A stretch of DNA of 60,000 nucleotides from Tubiluchus corallicola. Lineage: Eukaryota > Priapulida > Priapulimorpha > Priapulimorphida > Tubiluchidae. The notes beneath the pieces were generated by a model, which was given only the letters and a program-made list of their open reading frames with translations, was not told the DNA's origin and searched no databases. Below are positions 23,562-38,500 of the stretch, in pieces (position 1 is the first letter of the stretch; each line of letters begins with the position of its first letter). Both the position numbers and the translations under genes were made by a program. The stretch lies in NCBI GenBank assembly GCA_030141605.1, contig JAQGDQ010000008.1:1106501-1166500 (forward strand). Direction: 5' to 3'.

Positions 23562-26500
23562 CTGCAAAATAAAAATAAGTGAAATGTGTCAGTTACAACT
23601 CACTCGGAACTTGGTCGTATTATATGCAACTTTACGTCAAAACCAAGCACCCTAAAACTAACAGCGGAATTAACAAGATTTGTTAGGTCAAAGAATTCTA
23701 TGCCATTGCCTATATTTAGCAAAGCAAACAAATTTTTCTGTAAGCACATATCTTAAGCAGTAACAGAACCGCTGGTGCACTTGCTTCTCACCAATAACTT
23801 TAGTAATACAAAAATGCAGGACAGCTTAGTAGGAACCAAGCCAACACGGCAAGGTGTCACAGTTCTACAGTGCAAAGTCACTCAACATGAATAATTTTCT
23901 TCATCATTTCTTCTTCACACAATGGCAATGCACAACTTGACTGGCAAGTTTATTAAAAACAAGCCATGATGCTGCACATAAAGTACGGAAAATGATCTTT
24001 TAGCTGAGCTGTTAAGTGATAACAGCCTTACCATTACTTCAAGAAGATGTATATATGTAATTAATCAATTAAACACATAACTATACCTGGCGCATAGTAA
24101 TCAAACACTGCTACTTTGTACCACTGAGTCATATTAGCTACCGGGTACCATCTCTTAGCGTACAACCGGAAGCAAGTGGGAGTGTCATCCAGCTGAAATG
24201 AAAACAAAGTTGTGCAATAGAGAACTCCCCTCAGAAAAAACTGCAAGTAACATGGAATTTGTTTAATTAAGTCGTACTTGACAAAAGAAGTTAAAATCTA
24301 ATTTTCTTGTACAGCAGCCACACATTAAGTGTAAACCCAGTTATTTACAAATTGAACAAATGCTTTATATAGCTTTAATACCTAACTAATCGCCAATTAT
24401 GTTTTCTCTCTTCGTAATTTACACACAAAACTGTCTCCAGCACTCGCTAATTAAGTAGTTATTTTTTCTTCTCTGAACAATGTTGTTTGTTGATCAACTC
24501 AGCTCCACTCACAAAGCTCCACTCACAAAGTTAACTAAGTCAAACATTCACATCGTAATTTTGAAACTTTTATCCTCAGCAATTTTATGAATCTAGTTAT
24601 ATTTCATGAATCATTATTTTTGATGCTCCATGACTAAGCAAATAAACCATTTTAACAAACTGATAAATTTTCTCTCTTGTACGAATCAAATTGGATTTTC
24701 CCAGTTAAATAATTTTTTTGAGGTTTCCATACTTTCGACAATAATACGATGAGGCTCCAATTTCTGAAAACATTATCTAGTAATTGTACTGGGTTTAATA
24801 CTCACTCAGGCACATTTTGCTAGAACCTTACTTCATTATAATAACCCACTTACATAATCAAAAAATAACACAACCCTGTCGTCCTCAAAATCTGCTCTCA
24901 TCAGGTTCCGCACTGTCTGCTGCTCAAACACGAGGTCATCGAGTTCTCGCTGAAACACGACATAGCCATTGGGAACGTCAACTTCGATAACAGCCATGCC
25001 CGATCGGTCGGACTCTTCCCTCAATGTCCACCTAGTAAAAATCACTAACTATAGAAATATTTATGGCTAGTAGCATCATTTGCACATTTTTATAGTCTAC
25101 ATGTACCTGTCTTCAACAATGGTTTGCTTTAGCAATGCAATTTCTGTTCAATCAATTAAGTGGAGACTCACAATCATAGTATTAAGCGCCAATCGCTCGA
25201 TGGTTTTCAGCATAAATCGCCTGTCTGTCATTGGAAAAAGTCCATATAAAGGCCTGGATTGTAGGCTTTTTAGTAGGGCATGATTAGATGCGAAATGCCA
25301 TATAATTAGTACGAAAGTTTAATGCATTATTAAGAATCCACGGTGTTTTACTGAAAGCTAGGTCCCAACGCATATCCCAAACTAACACATTAAGCATTTT
25401 TTACATGACAGTAATTACCCGAATAACAACATATTCTGAATAAAGCTGGGAAATTGTTTTTTGATTACTATGGCTAAACTATATCAAAAACAGCAATACA
25501 AATCTTAACACCATAATTATTATCTAAACTGTTGTATATTGAATTGTATCCACGATTCACAGGATTTCGTTCATATAATAGCTTGTTTTTTCAGCCCAGC
25601 AAGAGCTTGTTACCTACAGAATTTCTTACAGTAGACCACAAACCACACAATATTGCAAAAAACCAGAATAACAGTTACGAATAAAGATAAAAATCAAAAC
25701 ATGCTCACGTTGCACAGATGTCGTAGTCTACTGTGGAATAATTGAAGCCGTAATACAGCACTCTCAAGTCAAGATCGAAAGCTTTGACCGGTTCCTTGGG
25801 CAGGTAGTATCGCTGGACATCAATAGTATACTTGACTGCAAGCTGCAGCAGAGCAAGTCCAGTACCACTGGCTGTTACTCGTATGCTACCCCAAGCATCC
25901 GGAATCTAAAAATAGCAGAAAAAGCAAATCATTACTACTGGATGTAAGAAAAATCCTTTACACGATCATTACCATTAATGTGGCAATTATTTACACAGGA
26001 ATAAAAAACCTTGAGACCAAACAAAAACAATTTTGCAGGAATTTCTAGTACATTTCTCCACTCTCTGTATAGTCTTAAGCAGAATGCACAAAAGGAACTT
26101 GATTTTAAAAGCCTGCCCTTGTAATATTAAACATATCTGAAAGTATGTTAAATTTCGCACAAGACGTAAATCCATTCGCATGAAAGTAAATGAGGCTATT
26201 GCACCATATTCCTTTTTTTACTTTGTAATAAATTAAAAAGCGCTTATGGTATATTGTCAGAATTATGTACATACTAATTTTTTTCCTAACATTTTTTTTA
26301 TAAAACAGAAAATTTTAAGACTTGAATGAACTACAAAATAGGCAACCATTATCCTATGTCTACTAATTTTTGATCATTTTACATGGAATTAGTTGATCAT
26401 ACATAATTTATGGAATAATAAAAATTAGCAAAAACCCTGTGAGAGCATTTTTTGCAAAAACAAATGAAAAATAGTAATGCCCAGAATGGCCAACACTATT

Positions 26501-29500
26501 TTCTATCTCTTAAAGAAAATAGTATGCTAAACAACTACATAATAAAATTATTATACAATGCACGTTTCGTTATATATAACTCCTATGATAAGCAAACATA
26601 CCGTAAAGAACATCTATGACAGAGCAATAACAGTTCTTAGGGAAGAAAAGCCACCAGCAAAATGACTTGCACAAAGTCAAAATTATGCTAAACCTGCCAC
26701 TTGTAACATGACAAATTGTATTACATTTATTTTACCCATATACGATCAATGTTGTAAACGGAAAGTATTCAAAGTAAAAAATGCTACAGCAGTATACAAA
26801 TTCTTCAATTTCTTACTACTCAGAAAATTTTATCAACTCCTTCAGCGAGCACCATACAAAAGACTTGTAGAATAGTTTTCATTATTTGGTTTAGAAATGC
26901 TGCGATGTTAACTAACCTGTGCTTCTTGAAGTTCGGCCCATTGGCCACGCTCAACTTTCAAAGTTTCCGTCCAATGTGTGGTAGCCGCTGCTTCAATCTG
27001 TGCAGAAACGTGACTCAAGTGACGATTCTGTGACTTCATAGAATAAGTTGACAATGCTTCCAATGCAACAATTGTATCCTGAAATAATTATTATTGTCTT
27101 ACTTACATGATTTTTAGTTTTTACAGTAGCTTTTCATTGTCTCAGTTGTACAAGCCTATTTGTAGCTAAATTAAAAATTAACAACTGTATACTATACATA
27201 TATGGAACGTTACTGAATATATAGATATCCCAATATAACATCACTGCAATAATAAAAAAACAGATAAAAATGTGTAAGAATAGACATACTTGTGTAGATG
27301 CAAATCCTGCAACATGATTCCTTTGATTGTTTAGCCACTTGACGATAGACTTTTGATCAACATGATTACGGAACGAATAAGAGAGTAAAGCATAGGCAGT
27401 AGTTTCTATGTTCAAAGCATCGTATTTCTTGAGAGTTCTAGGGCCATAGTATGGTATGCTGTTCTGAAGCACCACCGGGGTCCTTGGCACAGCCTCTCTT
27501 CCCCAGTATATGAAATCATCTGTGCCAAACCATAATAGTATTGACAGGATTATTTGTTGGATGCAGATATAACAATATTATAAAATAAGTGATTTGTGAT
27601 ACACCAACGAAGCGAATAGCATTAAGAAGCTAAAAATGCCTTGGAAATTGATGAAAGGGTGATTAGTATATCAAAGGAAGCAAGTAAACTGTGATACTAT
27701 AAAAAGCAGCATTTCATTTATTCAGCAATTAGTTTTTTACAATTTGACACACTGTAAGCAAGAACAGCAGGGGGTCTAATAGGTATGGACACTTGACACG
27801 AGAACCTCAGTAACACTACTCCACTGAGGTAGAGGTGTCTTAGCAATGTTCTAATGTGAATGCATTCTCCCTCAACAAAAACTAATGATTTTTGTCACAC
27901 CAAACAAGCAATTTTTGCTTATCTACTTCAATGGTAATGCTCAAATGGGCTGATAATATACTGACCTTTTTTTCTTTATGATCATTATGATGTGAACTAG
28001 TTATTTCTCAGCCAAGGTAAAGGATTGCTTTACAAGTTGTGTTTAATGAAAAAATTAATTTGAAAACTCCACAACTGATTTTGTGCCAGTTGTACTATAC
28101 AGATACAGTAAGACCTTACTTAATGACGCTAACGAGTTGTAGCAAAATGCGACGTTAAGCGAAACGCCGTTAAATGAAGTCAAGACTTCCACAGAAAGTA
28201 TAATAACAGAATTGAGATATATTTCAGAGGCTTAGATCATATAAATTAAACGTTTTATGAGTTTTACAGAGCAAAGTAAAAAATCGTCGTTAAGTGAAAA
28301 AAGGTGTCAAATGTTCAGCATTGTTAAAATGAAGCACTGCTAAACGGAGAGTCGTTAAGCGAGTTTATAGTCAAATATGTAAAACTCTGGTTTCCAATCT
28401 GCCAGGATAAACATCTTTCTTCCAAGCACTACAGATACGTGAGTTGAAATAGCCGAATGGCTACCATGTGTGCTCGGCAACCAAAGCAAGAATGGTGTCA
28501 AAGTTGGTTAGTGAGTGGATGGATGATTGCCGAGTTCGATATTCATTCTACAATGTTTCACTCACTATAATGATCTGCTTGTCTACCAGACGGTGGATGC
28601 ACAATTGCACATATATCCAAGTGTGGCCAAGATTCCTCTTCTGGCTCAGCATCTCACCATAGAACTATAGCTTTAATAATGAGCTAAGTTCTGGTCATAC
28701 CACATATTTAACACTGAATAGATTCTGCAACTAAGTACTGACTTCCAGCTTGCAGTGTGCCGAATTGCATAAGAAAAGCTCTATTAATTACAAATTATTA
28801 TCGGCCAAGATGAATAACCTCTGGCAGAAACTTGTTACCTTGTTTCCTGGCTATCGACTGAAGCATGCTAAAAGCCTCATCCTTCCTTACACTGTTTGCG
28901 ATGCTGAGTGCATAAGTGACAATTGCAATTTCAAACGGGTCCTTCAACCGGTCCAGTTGATACTCCAGAAAACGCACAGCATTTAATCTAGCTGCACCAA
29001 CGTAAGTGCCAACATACTGAAAATATAAAACATATTTGACCCGTTATTTGCACGCATTATCATCATCAGGACATGCAATACATACTCAACACGATTACAG
29101 CTAAGGACAGTTTACTACTGATGAAGAGTATGTACTGATGAAAAGAATATCGCTAATCATAAGTTTGTAAATTCCCCCTGGTCAGTGACACATTTTGACC
29201 TCAGAAACACAGGAACTCTAGTGTATATTAAGGGCAAAGTCAATATTAATGTCAGTGGTTTATATAAAATACTGTATCATGCATAACCTATTGCCCTGAA
29301 GAACCAAAGCAGTTTTGCCACTTGTGCATGTGACACGGGTAATTGTGAGAGTACTCAAACAGAAATAAACTGTGAAACTGTGGTCCTTCAATTAAAAAAT
29401 TTTTACTTACCCCTGTCAGATCATTAACTTCCACTAGTGTGATGAGAACATAAGCTGTCAGTGACACATTGTTGTACCGAGTTGCAGGATTATTTGGAAT

Positions 29501-32500
29501 AATCTTACGGTCGTAAGTCGGAGCTGTCTGCATGAATGAACCATCAGTCTGGTTTTGGTTGAGCAGCCAGCCCATGGACATCTCAAACAGTTTCGGATCA
29601 ATGTAAATAAGATCAGTCCACTCGGCTGCACGGGCCGCACGATGGAGGTATCGTAATGTAAATGCAGTCACCCTAGTCAGAGAGAAATGCATCGTAAGTG
29701 CAGAAGAATATTTTACACGTGCATTAAAACTAAGAATGGCCCTTAAAATGCTCTTATCAATGTGGCAAAAGATTTACGTGAATCATAAACACAATTTGTT
29801 GGTTATCTCATATTTTCGTCGCAGGATGATTCATCCTTGAGTTGATTTTAATTATATTAGGACAAAACTAGCCACAACATCTTCTGTTCTACTTATTGCA
29901 AGAAAATGAAAAGTTGAGCTTTTTCATTTAATGTAAGCAGCTTTAGTAAATGCCACTTTCAGAAACTAAGGAACTGAAAATCCATTTTTGCAGCAATTGT
30001 GAATAGAAGAGCTGAATTTAGTGGAATAAATGAGTGAAAGACACACAAATGATTGCAAGAATGAATAAACTACAATGAATGAGTAATGTAACAGTAAACA
30101 ATAAGGAAGAAAAATCAAATAAATGAAAGACAGAAATTACAATAAATGAATAAACGGAATAATAGAATCAACTTACCATACACTTGGTTGTGGAAAGTCC
30201 ATCCACAATGCAAATCCACCTTCCTCAGTAAAGAAATTGAGCTGTTTCTGATAAACTGAAAACAGTAAAACAAATTTCGTAACTCTGACTATGCTGCACA
30301 GAAGTTAAAGGTTAGGATAATCTTTGCTTTTCAACTTCAACATCAGAATTAGCTATTTAAGATGCTAAAAATGCTGATGACCAATTATCGGTAATTTGGT
30401 TTATAAAAATGATCATTAATTGAGCACAAAAATTTTTATTCCATAGTAATACACAGTGTCCAATACTAAATCTGAATTCACTTCATATTCGAAATCTTGA
30501 AATTTGATTCCAGTGGTGTAGCACTCGCTGTCAGATACAACAACACAACCATACACACATATCTGCACTGCCATAAGATACATAATCACAGCACATACCA
30601 ACGTTCATATAGTGCATGACTTCAAGTAAATCAGACTTTTTAAGCTGCTCAGTCTGATACAGGTAACGTAGTGTCATGATGTTGACGGCAAAGTCAAACA
30701 TGTTCTGTTCTCCGCAGTGTGAATACAAACGAAGCATGTCAACAGAATTCAGTGGTCCATTGTAAAAGGCAGGTCCATACACATCACCTGTAAGGAAAAT
30801 AAGATGATGCATTTAGTCATTTGTTCCTGTCACGTAACAGTCAAGAGCCAGAAATGAATAGCAAAATAGTAAAATAAACAATTCAATATATTTTTTGAAA
30901 TAATCTCAATGTATAACAAAATAGTAAAATAAACAATTTGATATATTTTAAAATGGTCTCAACCTGTTGTACAGCCATAAATATATACAATACATTATGC
31001 TGTAGCCAGTACAAAAATAGTATTAAAATAAACAATTAACAAAAGTCAAAAACACTAAAGACACAACAACTTTGCCCCAGATCCCACAAAAATTAATGAA
31101 AAACAAGATGTTACATATGCAAGAGAAGCTTTAATGAAATCTTCTCTGCAAGTGTACTTCAAAATAATTAAATGACTGAGAAAGTACTGGAATGCATACT
31201 TCCGATTCAACTAGTACTTCAACATCTCACCAACATAAATACACATTTAACAATTATCATCCTTTCAGCTGCTCAGTCAAACTTCATCAAAATATTTTTG
31301 AGCCCACATGGAAAATGCCACCAATTGATAAATACTAATTCTAAGTCATAACTCAAAAGTGTTTTTTATAAAAATGCTGAAAACTTCTAAATTAGCTAGT
31401 TTAATTATGGTAACTACTCCAAAATATGGATACCGGAAAAAATTGCATCTAGACGGAAACTAAAAATAGCAGATCATAATTAATAAGCATTTATTAATAA
31501 AAATTTACAAAGTAAGTTAAAACACTGCATAAACCAGTGTAAAATGAAATGACATTGTTGTCAATATGCCGAGGTCAGTACGAAATAATTTGGATATTGC
31601 CAGGAGTTATCATTCTAAACTCTATTATTCCTTACTAAGCTACTAATCATGCCTTTTTTACTTACCAACTATTGATACGGAAGCCTGTGGAGATCCGGAT
31701 ATGTACAGTCGATCTCTTTCATGAGGCACTATATTTGTCTCTGATACGTTGATATCCAAGTGGAGCAAGGTGGTGGCAGACCACGTCAAATCCAGTGTAA
31801 TCGGGGTGTGCAAAAACACGGCCACGCCGCCAGACTCCACCCGAAATGTACTGCTATGGTAGGATGTGCCCATCTGAGTCAGACCGGTCATCGTGACTTT
31901 GATTTTGCCAAGGCGTCTGGGTATTATCGGGATGTAGATTTTTCGTGAACGTTTTGCCGGAACCCAGATCAAGACTTGGTGCTCGCCCTCTGTGAGGTCT
32001 GGCGAGTGAGAGTCTACGTAACCCTGGTAGCCGACCTTGACCACGGAGTAATCATCAGATTTAGGCAGCACCAGCAACACTTCTATTTCGACTGCTTGGA
32101 AATTGAGAGCGATTGTCCTAATGCCGACCTGCTCTCCCATGTCGATGACGGACGGCATTTCGATGTGAATAAAAAATGGTCGACGACTTTTATACACCTG
32201 CGCGGGTTCAGTCAAGCCAAAACCTTTTTGTCGACTAAGTCCAAACCCTGTAACAAACCAGCGACCCGGAGGTTTTTGTATCGGAGCACGGAAGATGTAT
32301 CTCCCATCAGAACTGCAAGAAATAAATAATGGTTAAGATTCAAAATTTGCAAAATAATTATCACTGACACAATCTGTTTGAGTTCATGACAGTTTCACAA
32401 GTGGAAAAGGTTGATGTCCAATATTAGGAAGAATTCCACAACATTTCTGACTGGATAAAAATGTAAGATATAAATCCGCTTAATATGAATTAAATAACGT

Positions 32501-35500
32501 TAAAAAACACCTGGGTTTCAACAAACGACCCATATATTACTCTTAGGATGATCGTAGACTAGCTGTTCCGCAAACACAAATACGGGTTGGATTTTCTCAA
32601 CTAAACTTTGACCCGAGTCAGAGAGGATGTAAAAACTATGATGGAACCCCTGTTTTACCTACTTGTAGATGCGGTGCCACTTTTGAAACCATTAATCGTT
32701 TTCTAATTAGCTGCCCACTATATCACCAGGCTCGAGGTATATTACTAAGCAAACTCTGTACTTTGTTAATTCCTCATAATATTGGTATTTATAATCTGTC
32801 TTACCTCGTTTATCTACTTCTTCGTGGCAATCAACACTTAAATATAACTGTTAATATTCAAATATTTAAGCTTGCACAGAAATTTATATTTCTAACTAAG
32901 TGCTTCTAATCATTGTATTACTTTATATTGATTACATAGTAATATTAATGCCTTTCTCAACATTATGCTACGTGAAGTCATACTGTAATGCTTCTACTGT
33001 TTATCTATTGTCTGTACTCTACTAAGTGTCACGCTTCATTGGTGAGAACATTTATCAGTTGTTGTCTGTTCAAGCCATATTGCAAGATTTCTTATTCAAT
33101 AAAAAATATGTTTAAACTAAATTCACTTAAATTGCAAGATTTATAGCATTTATGGTGACACAAGACTTATATTGCATGATTCTTCTAAACAACAATGTAA
33201 CTGCCCAATGGATGTTTCTGTGCTCAAAATGTAATACTATCAAAGTATTTTTGATTGGTTAATTGAACGACACTAAAACCTGGTTCCTATTGCTTTTCGG
33301 GTGCACCATTGGTGAAAATGTTTTGGGAAGTACTGATAAGTACAATGTAATATGCTACATAAAAATAAATTTCTTATTACCAATTAAGAGCTAGCAGTAA
33401 CTCACGGTTAACAAATATTGTGCGATACCAAGTTAACAAATAATACTACAAGCGAATTTGTGCGAAAACGTCCTCCAAGATAAGTAAATAACAACAATTA
33501 CAATTGCAATTTAACTCACCCTATATTCACATCTTTCCACATGAAATACTTGACGAAATGTCGACTGTTTTGATGGATGCGACTTAGACGATATCGTTTC
33601 ATATCGATTTTATCAGTCTGCGGACCTGAAACAAGCCCCACATTAGACAGAATGTCTACAGAACATAATATGTTCTAACTGATAGAGCTACCTTGAAGAA
33701 AAAAGTAAAGAAATTATCGTATTACACAAACTTACAATTTGACTCGTCTGTGCCATCTTCACAATCCAAGTATCCGTCGCAACGCTTATAGATGGAGTAA
33801 CATCTCGCATCGGTACATCTCAGCCAACCAGCCGTCACGTTACAATCATCTGCAATGTAAGAATAACAATCATTGGACCTACCATTCTGTTTGAACTTTC
33901 ATAATGAAATATGCAAAATCACTAGTAGCTTACAGCTTCATTTTTTACTCTTGTTTAGGTTTTAAAGTGAACATGAGACAACTTACCCTCCAAAATCGTC
34001 ATGTTGGCATCGGTGAACACTAGCAAACCAGCAAACTGAAAGCAAAGAAAAAATTGATATGCAAAAAATACAAAATAAATAGATTTCAGTGTCGCTGTCT
34101 TGACCTCCACAATATTCAAAATGTGAATTATCAAAGGCCAGTCTTATGAACTATTTACAGTCTTAGACCTATAACCTTAGTATAAGAGAATTTCTATTAC
34201 ATATTATATTCTTGCTATAAATTTTTGCACCTGTCTTTAGGGTGTAAAGTACCTATATTGTATTGTACAGCATATTATCAAAATTTTCCTGATGGCTATA
34301 TACTAATCTAGTATTGATTTTTATGTCCACTGTCTAGGAATAAAAGTTTTTTATTAATCTGGCCAAAAAGAAAAAGATTTTTTTGTGATCATCGTAACAA
34401 TATAGTTTATTGTATTGTATTTATTACAGTTACACATAACAATATGAGTAAGTCATAAAATAATTTTAACTCAATGTAGAATTCAAGTCTCCAGGATGAA
34501 TGAAATTACGAGTGACAAGGAAACTATAACCATACTTGAAATTCTATAATAAGAAGTACGAATTTCCTAGCCAACAATGAAATTCAAGCTGTATAAAAAA
34601 TGAGAACAATACCCCTGAAGCAGCGTGTTTTATCTACATAAAAAATACATTAGAAGAGTGTTTTGCCAGACTTACCCAAAATGTCTGATTTGTGTCTATT
34701 CCGAAAGATCTGGACGGAAAATACACATCCTTGTCCGGAGTGCCCTGGAGTGGAAACGTCCACTTGTGAGTGTGACTGTGATTTGCGTAATCATCAAATC
34801 CATACATGTTGGCCATAACCTAAACGAAGTGAAAAAGAAGCATGGCAAAGTTATTAACAATATGCAACTAATGACAGTCATTCGTACTTGTAATGAAATC
34901 CAGTTTGTGCTTCAAATATTAACTACAATATCAAAAGCAAACTGCGGCTACTGGTTAGCTAAAGACTAACTACGATAGAATAAAAAAGTAAATCTTCTAC
35001 ACTGAATGGTAAATGCAGGTATCAAGTAATAAATATCACAGTTTTGAAACCACATCACATAAACTTGGTATTAATGGCATTGTTGTAACTGCTTCTTGTA
35101 CAACAATGTACAACAATGACAGTTATAACATCCAGATCAGCAAGAATAACAAAAGGACACTTAAGAATACGGTACAATTCTTTTTAATACGGTTTGGCAC
35201 ATATAATCCAAGCCAGAATGGCTGGGCCTAATCAATGTAGATTTGTGTGGAGAAACCGGAATCTAGCTCATTATCAAAGCCAATCCTCTAAGATGACACA
35301 ATGATCCAGCAGCAGTGAAGTTACAATTATAACAAAACGCATAGACTGTCTTACCTACACATCTTGAAAAAAGAAATACATTGCTTAAAAAGTGGACTAT
35401 TGCATTTATAGACACACACGCAGAGAAAAAATGTTAACTAACAAACAGAAGCTATACCAAGGATTTAGAAGTCAATGCACATAATTCACACAAAAAATTG

Positions 35501-38500
35501 TTAAATGGCAACTTTTTTGAACAAAAATCGAATATGACATTGTTAACTTACGCCAGCATACGTTAAACCATTAGCTTGTAACGAATAAACAAGGTTTTCA
35601 TTTCCCAACATTCCCACGTAGGAGCCAGGATCACCTGTTATAATGCACTCAACGGTTTTGCCACTATAATCCTTCAGCGGATTGAGTTCCACTTTAAACT
35701 GGAAAAAACGTCAACACTCGCAAATTGGTGAACATCTATCACACACAGAACTAATAATAAAATCCATACTAACAGCATCACAGTTACAAGATTTAACAAT
35801 GTTAAAAAAGTTTTAAAATGGTGGTTTGCTTTAACGCCCTTATCAAAGACCAAGAGTTAATAATGATTACACAGTTACAATAGTGATTGCTGCTTAAACA
35901 ACAACTAATTTCATAACAAACCTTCCCTCAAAGGCAAATCTATTCATCTAACTCATGGAGAAACTATGCAGAACATTTAATGGTTGTCTAGGTTTATATA
36001 TTCACACAGTGAATACTCTTTGATCAACGTAATGTTGCATCTGCACTGCAGGTGGCACTTACATCATTACGTGCTGTCGCATCCACGTGAAAGTTGAGTG
36101 AATCGGCAACAAGTTCCCCATCTGTCTTCACATGGTAGACAATGATGCGAGAGCTTGGAGCCATCTCTGGAGCTAGCGTGACTGCAAATGTTTTCATACG
36201 AGATGTCATGGGGAGGTTGCCCACTAGGAGGATGTTTCCTTTACTGGCTACGACGTAATGAATGTCATCCAGGTAGAATGATGAATTGACGTGAAAGATG
36301 ATATACCCACCCACCTGCGAATGCGATGTAATTTGTTATGTTATGTATGTAATATGAAAACACAATACTAGAACATAAGAAAAGTGGAAGCAGACTTCAG
36401 TTTTGCCTGTTGGACAGAGGGAACCACAAAAAGAGAAGACGCCATCTGTAAAGTAGAGTTCCAAATAATTCATTTTATAGAAAATTGTTAAATGCATCAA
36501 GATACTTGCTTACATGAAAATCAATAAAAGAATTGTGCAAACTGAGTTAATTACTAGTCGACGATACTTTTGAATTATCATACAAACAGTGCATAGCGCC
36601 ACTAAGAACGATGAATATGGTAAGATTAGAAAAGTAGAAAAAATAAATATTTGTATTGACTGCAATAACTGTCTTCAGTACACTGACATTTTTGAATGTT
36701 GAAAAACTAAAACAATGAAGTTTAAAGTCAGCTCATAGAAAATCAATTAATGCAAAAGTCAGCAAGAGATTATGCTACGGAAAAAAATCGGTAAAATAAA
36801 AATGCTAATAAGATCAACATCACCTTGGGATACAGCGTGCTTGTTGTTACTTCCAAGAAGTTTCTTTCAGGTGAAAAGTACTTGACCAGCTTAAGTTGAG
36901 CAGTCATTAATCCACCATAGGTGGCGGTCTGAGTTTGACCAAATAACCTGTAAAAATTTGCACACTACAAGATCTGTCTCTCGTCACATTTTACTCAAAC
37001 ACAAACAGTAGTACTGACAGTTTATCTATATTTGTAAAAAAGTTCATTGAGACAGATCTGGTAATTTCTAAAAAGATGAGCAAGCTAGGAAACCTCATAA
37101 TATAACATGTATTTAACAGATTAAGATGCAAAAAGGAGAGGAATTCAATTCAAACAAATTTATTAATTTCTTTAAACATTACACTTCCTTTCAAATAAGC
37201 ATTAACAATGAAGGAATAAAAGAGAGTTAAGATAATAAAAATAAGGCACATACGTATTAATGGCATACTGCGGCGGAGTACTGCTAATATAGGCTGGATC
37301 TCCTTCATTTATATTCGTATCTCGGGACTGTTCTCCTGCAAAAGGGATACACACTTTTGAAAATGCATTGGTTCTCAAATGTTACTGTTAGATGGTACTG
37401 AACATCTGTAAATAAATTATTCTATATAAAAAAGTATACTACTTAAAATGTCATAACCAAACAGAAATCCAGGCAGTTTTGTTAACTGCTACTACAACGC
37501 ATGACAAGAAAAAGGCAGATGCAAATTATCGTGGACAATGGCAAAGTTTCAAAAGCTTCAAAAATGCCAGGCAATCTTCAACAAGACTGGCTACTCACTG
37601 TCCAAGTAGCAGCCCAAGTACACCCTAGTAAGCCCATGCACAAAGATTCAAATCAATATCTTCCACTGGATGCAAATCCTTTGTCTGAACATAAATTAAT
37701 CGAAGGTTTTTAGTGGATTCCCACACAGGAGCTACTGTGGTGAGACACTGGACCAGCAGAGATGTCAGCCCCATTCAGTTCGGGTCTCCCTCAACAAGGT
37801 TAATATCAGTGTGGTGCATAAAATAGACTAAATGCCCAAAGGATGTTAAACCCGGTGGTCATCCAGGCATTCAACAATCAACCTTGGAATTGCTTAACTT
37901 TGGTCACTAAGCATACACTTTGATCGCTCGACTATTCCTGCGATGTACAACAAAGAGCAAATCACGCATTTTTGACAAAAAAGCATACATAAACTAGTTT
38001 TTTGCCATAAACTACAACAAACCTGAGAGGCCATACGATTGTTGCTCATAATATCGCTGTCGAGTGTACCCATATTGTAATCGATATCCAGGGTCATTCT
38101 CTGCTGGATCATATGAAGCCTGTACGACAAAAATAAGCAGTTTAGCAAGTATACTATATAACACTGTTTACTATATCTCCTATTTACTGTTTTGCACATC
38201 CAGTTTGAAAAACAGAAGATAAGTTTTCTGACAACTAATTCTGGTTTCTTTGTAATGTGCTAGGCTAAAATGGCTAAAAACAAGCACAGCTAATCAAATA
38301 ACAGCTGCCCTCAAAGCGCTCTTACTTTCAAAATGAGCTAGTCAAGTCAAATCAGATATTTTTCTGTAAAAAACACCTCCACTTTCGTCACTAGTAAAAA
38401 TTTTAAGATAACATGATTGTACTCTGGCATGATGAGGCAAATAACCCACTAGTAATTTCATTTGATGCTACATATTGCATACCTCTAAAGTAATATATAA

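Noticed and set aside
31760-32329. Plus-strand open frames of 62 and 117 codons
   Set aside because: Shadows of the long coding exon T on the opposite strand.
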